A stretch of 26,840 nt of DNA from Actinomycetes bacterium. GTDB taxonomy: Bacteria > Actinomycetota > Actinomycetes > Actinomycetales > Cellulomonadaceae. Numbering within the stretch: position 1 is the stretch's first letter; each line of letters opens with the position of its first letter. Positions 23,467-26,840 of the stretch are shown here, one piece after another. The position numbers were made by a program, and so were the translations under genes. Below the pieces are notes generated by a model, which was not told the DNA's origin, ran no database searches, and worked only from the letters and a program-made list of their open reading frames with translations. The stretch is from assembly GCA_023388235.1 (NCBI GenBank), contig JAEWGQ010000428.1, positions 1-26,840 of the forward strand, read 5' to 3'.

Positions 23467-25631
23467 GCCTGGAGACGGCGGTGCGGCTCCTGGTCGGCGA
23501 CTATGCCGCGTTCGCCGAAATGAGTGATCGCATTGAAGTCTTTGTAGCCAAGCAGGTGCACGCCTTCGTGCCGCATCGGAGCAACTGGCTCATCCTGCCC
23601 TGGCAGCCGCCAACCGGCCCCGCCGGGTTCTACCTCTTCTCTGAAGACCGGGAGGGGCAGCGTCGAGGACGTGAAGTGGTCAGCAGTTTCCTCGGTCCGA
23701 AAGTTGCCCGCTTGGTCTCGGTACCGGACCCTGAACTTGAGGGGCTGCTCCACACAACGTGGGCAACTACGGGTCTGGTCAAGGCTTCGCTGATTCAGCG
23801 TGACCCGCACGCCGACCGACTCGACATGGTCCTGCGCCTCGAGGACCTCGTTGCCACTACCGCGGGGCGGCCGGCGACCGTCGAAGAGACACACCCGACG
23901 CATGTCGACCTTCTGCGTGACGTGCGACTCGCGATGCTCGGCCAAGATGCGCGCGCCGCGCAGCGTCTGTTCGACCAACTGGTCCTGACCGGGCAGTTGA
24001 GCGCCGAGAACATTCGCTTCCTCACGATCGAGCTCCACGCCTGCTTCGGGCGCTGGCGGGAGATGGCAGATCTACCGTACATCGCAGTGTTGATGCAGGC
24101 TCGCCGCCCGCGCATGGTCACCGAGTCGTTGCTCCAGATGATCTGGTGGACCGAGATCGTCGTGCGCCTCGGACTGCGCTCCGCAACGGACGCGTTCACG
24201 ACCGGGAACCTACTCGTTCGGTACGGCAGCCTCCTGCGGTCAATCGAGGTGCCGTCGACGCCAGAGGGTCGCATTCTCGCGTACCTCACCGCGTTGGCCG
24301 ATGAGGATACCGAACGGCAGCACGCCATCCGAAGGGGCGCGGCGACAGTCGACGAGGAATCAGCGCTCACCGCGTTGAATGTTCACTCGGCACCGTCAGT
24401 GATCACCTCGGACGAAGTCTCCGAGCCTTCGTCCGAAGTCGCGCCGATTCAAGTCGCCTTCGAGAGCGGTCGGCTCAAGCGGGTGGTGGACCAGTTTCTG
24501 AGTGAACCGTCCCCGGCCGACGCGGACATGGCAGTTCAAGCTGTGCTCGACTCGGATCAACCCTTCCGCGCCAAGGAAGTGCTCACCGTCGTTCAGGAAT
24601 GGGTCGACGATGGCCGTCTGAAGCCCGGCCGACGCTTGGCGTCCGACATTGCGGCGTTGGCCGGCCTTGTCTCAGGGGTGGCCGAGAGTTGGGTTGCGTG
24701 GGCCCAGCGAATTGGATCTACCGATGCGTGGGGGGATGCCGCGTCCGCGCTGCGGAACGGCCATGCGGGTTGGGTTACCTTGTCTGCCCTATCATCCGAA
24801 CAGGTCATGGTGGTCGCGGAAGGCGTCTTAGGCGCCATCGGGTCGACGAACGAAGAACAACTGCGGGCCAGCCTCGACATCTTGTGCCGAGTGGCGGCCG
24901 ACGTTGTGGACAGGCCTTCCTGTGCGCCGTTCACCGATCTGGTGCTTGAGTTCCTTGCGATTCAGGAGAACATGAGCGTCCAAGTTCGGGAAGCCTACGT
25001 CACATTGTATGAGGCCGTGCTCGATGCGGGGCCGTCGACGGCGAACTACGACGCCATTTTGACGCGGACTGCGGAACTGTGGTCGCGGATCAAGGCGCGC
25101 CAGCATGTCGATTGGGCGTTGGAGATACTTGACGCCACTGCTGCGGCCAGCTCACCAGCACCCGATAGGCGCAGCGCGTTCGGCGCTAACCTCATCAACT
25201 ACCTGCGCTCGCTCGATCGGCTGGATCTCCGGCAGCAGGTAGAGATCGAGGCCCTGGCGACCGAGTTTGGGTTGGCCACCCTAAGCCTAAAGCGCACCGT
25301 GCGGGCCGAGGACGTATCACTTTGGTCCAAACTTGACGGCTCTGTGGTTGGGCTGTATTCACTCTTGCCCCACGCCGTGCCCCGTTTCGCCGAGCGACTC
25401 CGGGCACTTTGTAGCCCTCGCGAGATCACGGGCAATAGTGACACGACGGCGACTAACGCGCTGTCCAGCTTGGCGGAGCGTGCGGATCACATGCTGGTTG
25501 ATACATGGCATGCGGCACATCAAGCAACCGGTGCAATCGATCGTGTTCGGCCGCGGTCGCGACAGATCCTGCCGCAACAGCGCGGCGTTACCGGACTTCT
25601 CCGTGCGCTTCACCGGAGTCTGGAGGCCTAG
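23463..25631 (+). CDS. dpdD: DpdD, Dpd system protein of unknown mechanism
   Basis: A 722-residue protein. The identifying stretch is around 150-225: L-L-R-D-V-R-L-A-M-L-G-Q-D-A-R-A-A, then L-F-D-Q-L-V-L-T-G-Q-L-S-A-E-N-I-R-F-L, F-G-R-W-R-E-M and A-R-R-P-R-M-V-T-E. This TPR-like helical pattern is one I associate with DpdD proteins. The rest is mostly helical; a variable acidic linker lies near 285-330, and the extreme C-terminus is basic (R-P-R-S-R-Q-I-L-P-Q-Q-R). No catalytic motif is visible. GTG at 23463 overlaps the dpdK stop. Being last in the operon, downstream of dpdK, is a different order from the lettered one. It groups with restriction by context. DpdD is the only lettered gene otherwise missing, which supports the call. 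Confidence 0.78.
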   Translation: MSLETAVRLLVGDYAAFAEMSDRIEVFVAKQVHAFVPHRSNWLILPWQPPTGPAGFYLFSEDREGQRRGREVVSSFLGPKVARLVSVPDPELEGLLHTTWATTGLVKASLIQRDPHADRLDMVLRLEDLVATTAGRPATVEETHPTHVDLLRDVRLAMLGQDARAAQRLFDQLVLTGQLSAENIRFLTIELHACFGRWREMADLPYIAVLMQARRPRMVTESLLQMIWWTEIVVRLGLRSATDAFTTGNLLVRYGSLLRSIEVPSTPEGRILAYLTALADEDTERQHAIRRGAATVDEESALTALNVHSAPSVITSDEVSEPSSEVAPIQVAFESGRLKRVVDQFLSEPSPADADMAVQAVLDSDQPFRAKEVLTVVQEWVDDGRLKPGRRLASDIAALAGLVSGVAESWVAWAQRIGSTDAWGDAASALRNGHAGWVTLSALSSEQVMVVAEGVLGAIGSTNEEQLRASLDILCRVAADVVDRPSCAPFTDLVLEFLAIQENMSVQVREAYVTLYEAVLDAGPSTANYDAILTRTAELWSRIKARQHVDWALEILDATAAASSPAPDRRSAFGANLINYLRSLDRLDLRQQVEIEALATEFGLATLSLKRTVRAEDVSLWSKLDGSVVGLYSLLPHAVPRFAERLRALCSPREITGNSDTTATNALSSLAERADHMLVDTWHAAHQATGAIDRVRPRSRQILPQQRGVTGLLRALHRSLEA

Positions 25632-25692
25632 CCGATGCAGGTTCCGTGGCAACTCTTCCCTGGCTGACGGGGCTCCAGCGCATTCTCGGATG

Positions 25693-26631
25693 CTAGGGAC
25701 GGCCCTGGCGCACGGCTTCGAACGCCGCCAGTGCCCTGTCTTGGGCATTGGGGAGCGTGTGAAGGTATCTCTGGGTGGTCATGATCTGCGCGTGCCCCAT
25801 CCGCTCCATGACCGCCTTCAGGTCGGCGCCACCGGCGAGTAGCCACGAGGCGTGTGCGTGGCGGAGGTCGTGCATCCGCACCTTGAAGTCGAGACCGGAC
25901 CGCTCGAGCGCGGGGAGCCACACGCGCGTGCGGAAGGTGTTCCGCGAGATCGGGTTCCCGCCGCGCTTGCCGGTAGAGGTGAAGAGCAGGTCGTCTCGGG
26001 CCAGCTCGTGGCGTTCAACGTGATCGGTGATCGCCCGGACGAGCGAGTCGCTGATCCGAAGGGTCCGCGGCTCGTCGTCCTTCGGATACTCCTTGACGAT
26101 CATCCGCTCGCCGGTGGGCGAGTGGCGCTTCGAGACCTCGACGATGGTCTGCTCAACGGTGATCGCGCGGTTCACCGGGTCGAGGTGGCGAGGGCGGAGC
26201 GCGATGAGTTCCCCCCAGCGAAGTCCGGTCTCAATGTCCACGATGACGAGCAGTCGGTACCGCTCGAGAACCTCCGCGAGCAGCCGCTCGTACTCCGCCG
26301 GCGTGAGGATCCGCGAGCGGCGGGCGATCACCTTCGGCAGTTCGGTGCCCTCGCAGGGGTTCGACGCGAGGACCCGGTCCCGCACGGCCCGCTTGAACAC
26401 GGAGTGGAGCATCACGTGGTACTTGCGGATGCTCGACGGCGACAGGCCGGCCGCCTTCGCCTCAGTGACCCAGTCCTGGACCGTGGAAGGCAGGATCTCC
26501 ACCATCGGCATGTCTCCGAGGTACGGCAGGAAGTGGCGATCCAGGTACGAGCGGTAGCCGGCCATGGTCGAGACCTCGACGTGGCGTGACGGGAGCCAGG
26601 TCGTCTCGACGTACTCCCGGAAGGTGGTGCG
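25693..26631 (-). pseudogene. Tyrosine integrase, 5'-truncated by IS256 end
   Basis: The remaining 312 codons form a phage-type tyrosine recombinase. Counting from the first surviving codon (R-T-T-F-R-E-Y), a core-binding SAM-like domain covers about 1-95. The catalytic domain shows R138 (T-G-L-R-W-G-E-L), a lysine near 180, H254 and R257 (H-D-L-R-H), H280 (M-G-H) and the nucleophile Y289 (R-Y-L-H). All catalytic residues are present. Missing is the N-terminal arm-type DNA-binding domain, normally 60-80 residues ahead of an R-T-T-F-x-E-Y motif; the sequence there is IS256 end. The open frame continues into the IS, so a hybrid protein started inside the IS is possible, but normal att recognition is likely lost. 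It is convergent with dpdD. Confidence 0.82.
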
Positions 26632-26728
26632 TAGTGGCGTCCCTGATAGTGGTGTAGCGCCGCTGGCCACCTCGTCGTAGACGACGACGCGGTCACCGCG
26701 TGATCCTTCGAGTGAACCTTCCACAGCA
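26632..26728 (+). repeat. Inverted-repeat partner B: left end of the right-hand IS256 element
   Basis: The terminal repeat begins near 26632 (TAGTGGCGTCCCTGATAGTG) and the leader contains CGCGGTCACCGCG (26688-26700) and TCGTCGTAGACGACGA, both near-palindromes. The whole block is the inverted counterpart of 8000-8101. Confidence 0.8.
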
Positions 26729-26748
26729 CTCTCGAACGGAGCATCACG

Positions 26749-26840
26749 ATGACCGCACCTCGCATTGTCGACCCTTCGGCCGTCTTGGGCCAGGCCCTGG
26801 CCGACGCCTCGCCGGACCTGATGCGTCACCTGCTCGGCAC
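26749..26840 (+). CDS. IS256/IS1081-like transposase, N-terminal part (runs off window)
   Basis: The first 30 codons read M-T-A-P-R-I-V-D-P-S-A-V-L-G-Q-A-L-A-D-A, then S-P-D-L-M-R-H-L-L-G. The L-x-D-A-S-P-D-L-(M/L)-R-x-L-L segment is the standard N-terminus of actinobacterial mutator-type (IS256 family) transposases. ATG at 26749 has GGAG about 7 bases upstream (26738-26741). It probably belongs to the same family as the deleted copy at 7801-8101, whose C-terminal fragment is of the same type. Confidence 0.82.
   Translation, partial: MTAPRIVDPSAVLGQALADASPDLMRHLLG

Larger units (their letters stand above)
26632..26840 (+). mobile_element. IS256-family element, left end (continues beyond window)
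   Basis: This contains the terminal repeat, leader and first codons of a transposase reading rightward. The outer boundary near 26632 is set by the terminal repeat and by the abrupt start of integrase coding sequence on the other side. Whether the copy is complete cannot be seen. Confidence 0.75.

Noticed and set aside
25632..25692. A bidirectional terminator between dpdD and the integrase remnant.
   Set aside because: Only a short imperfect stem (CTGG/CCAG) with no T-tract; too weak to annotate.
26632..26829. An integrase start at 26829, giving a 378-residue protein.
   Set aside because: That stretch is antisense to the IS256 transposase and leader; its sequence is IS, not integrase.
1..26840. 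CRISPR arrays, rRNA and intact tRNA genes.
   Set aside because: No regularly spaced repeats and no complete cloverleaf or rRNA signature was seen on reading both strands.

Overview
The window is a GC-rich (by eye roughly two-thirds G+C) bacterial genomic island, most likely from an actinobacterium. That reading rests on the frequent GTG and TTG starts, an actinobacterial-style Xis/tyrosine-integrase remnant, and IS3 and IS256/IS1081-like insertion sequences at the edges. It carries what looks like a complete Dpd system, the 7-deazaguanine DNA modification and restriction system known from Salmonella Montevideo, together with its own preQ0 precursor genes.

Left edge (1-292): the first codons of an IS3-family OrfA (minus strand) and its IS end, which cuts into the C-terminal remnant of an excisionase-like gene. 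No gene is supported at 293-669. Precursor operon (670-2935, minus strand): queC, queE, queD and a YhhQ/VUT-family transporter, tightly overlapped. These make preQ0 from dihydroneopterin triphosphate. No folE and no queF are in the window. A divergent intergenic region (2936-3046) separates this from the modification operon (3047-7442, plus strand): a probable dpdC, a first dpdB, dpdA (TGT-like transglycosylase) and a second dpdB paralogue, all overlapping by a few bases.

At 7443-8257 lies a break: about 350 bases of unassigned sequence, then an internally deleted IS256-family relic (about 7801-8101) that places a mobile-element scar between the two halves of the system. The restriction operon (8258-25631, plus strand) follows: dpdE (SNF2-like helicase), dpdF (RecQ-like helicase), dpdG, dpdH (P-loop ATPase), dpdI, dpdJ (large DEIH helicase), dpdK (single-HKD phospholipase-D-like protein) and dpdD. 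Nearly every junction is a 1-4 base start/stop overlap or a gap of a few bases.

Right edge: a tyrosine integrase (minus strand) has all its catalytic residues but has lost its N-terminus to the end of a second IS256-family element, whose transposase begins at 26749 and runs off the window. The inner ends of the two IS256 elements are clearly related and inverted, bracketing the whole restriction operon.

Working model: QueD, QueE and QueC make preQ0 (or the transporter imports a 7-deazaguanine). DpdA with DpdB exchanges guanine in DNA for preQ0. DpdC is expected to convert the inserted base to the amido form (ADG). DpdD-DpdK restrict DNA lacking the mark. The notable departures from the described arrangement are the two DpdB paralogues, the IS scar between modification and restriction modules, and the multiply IS-disrupted island borders.
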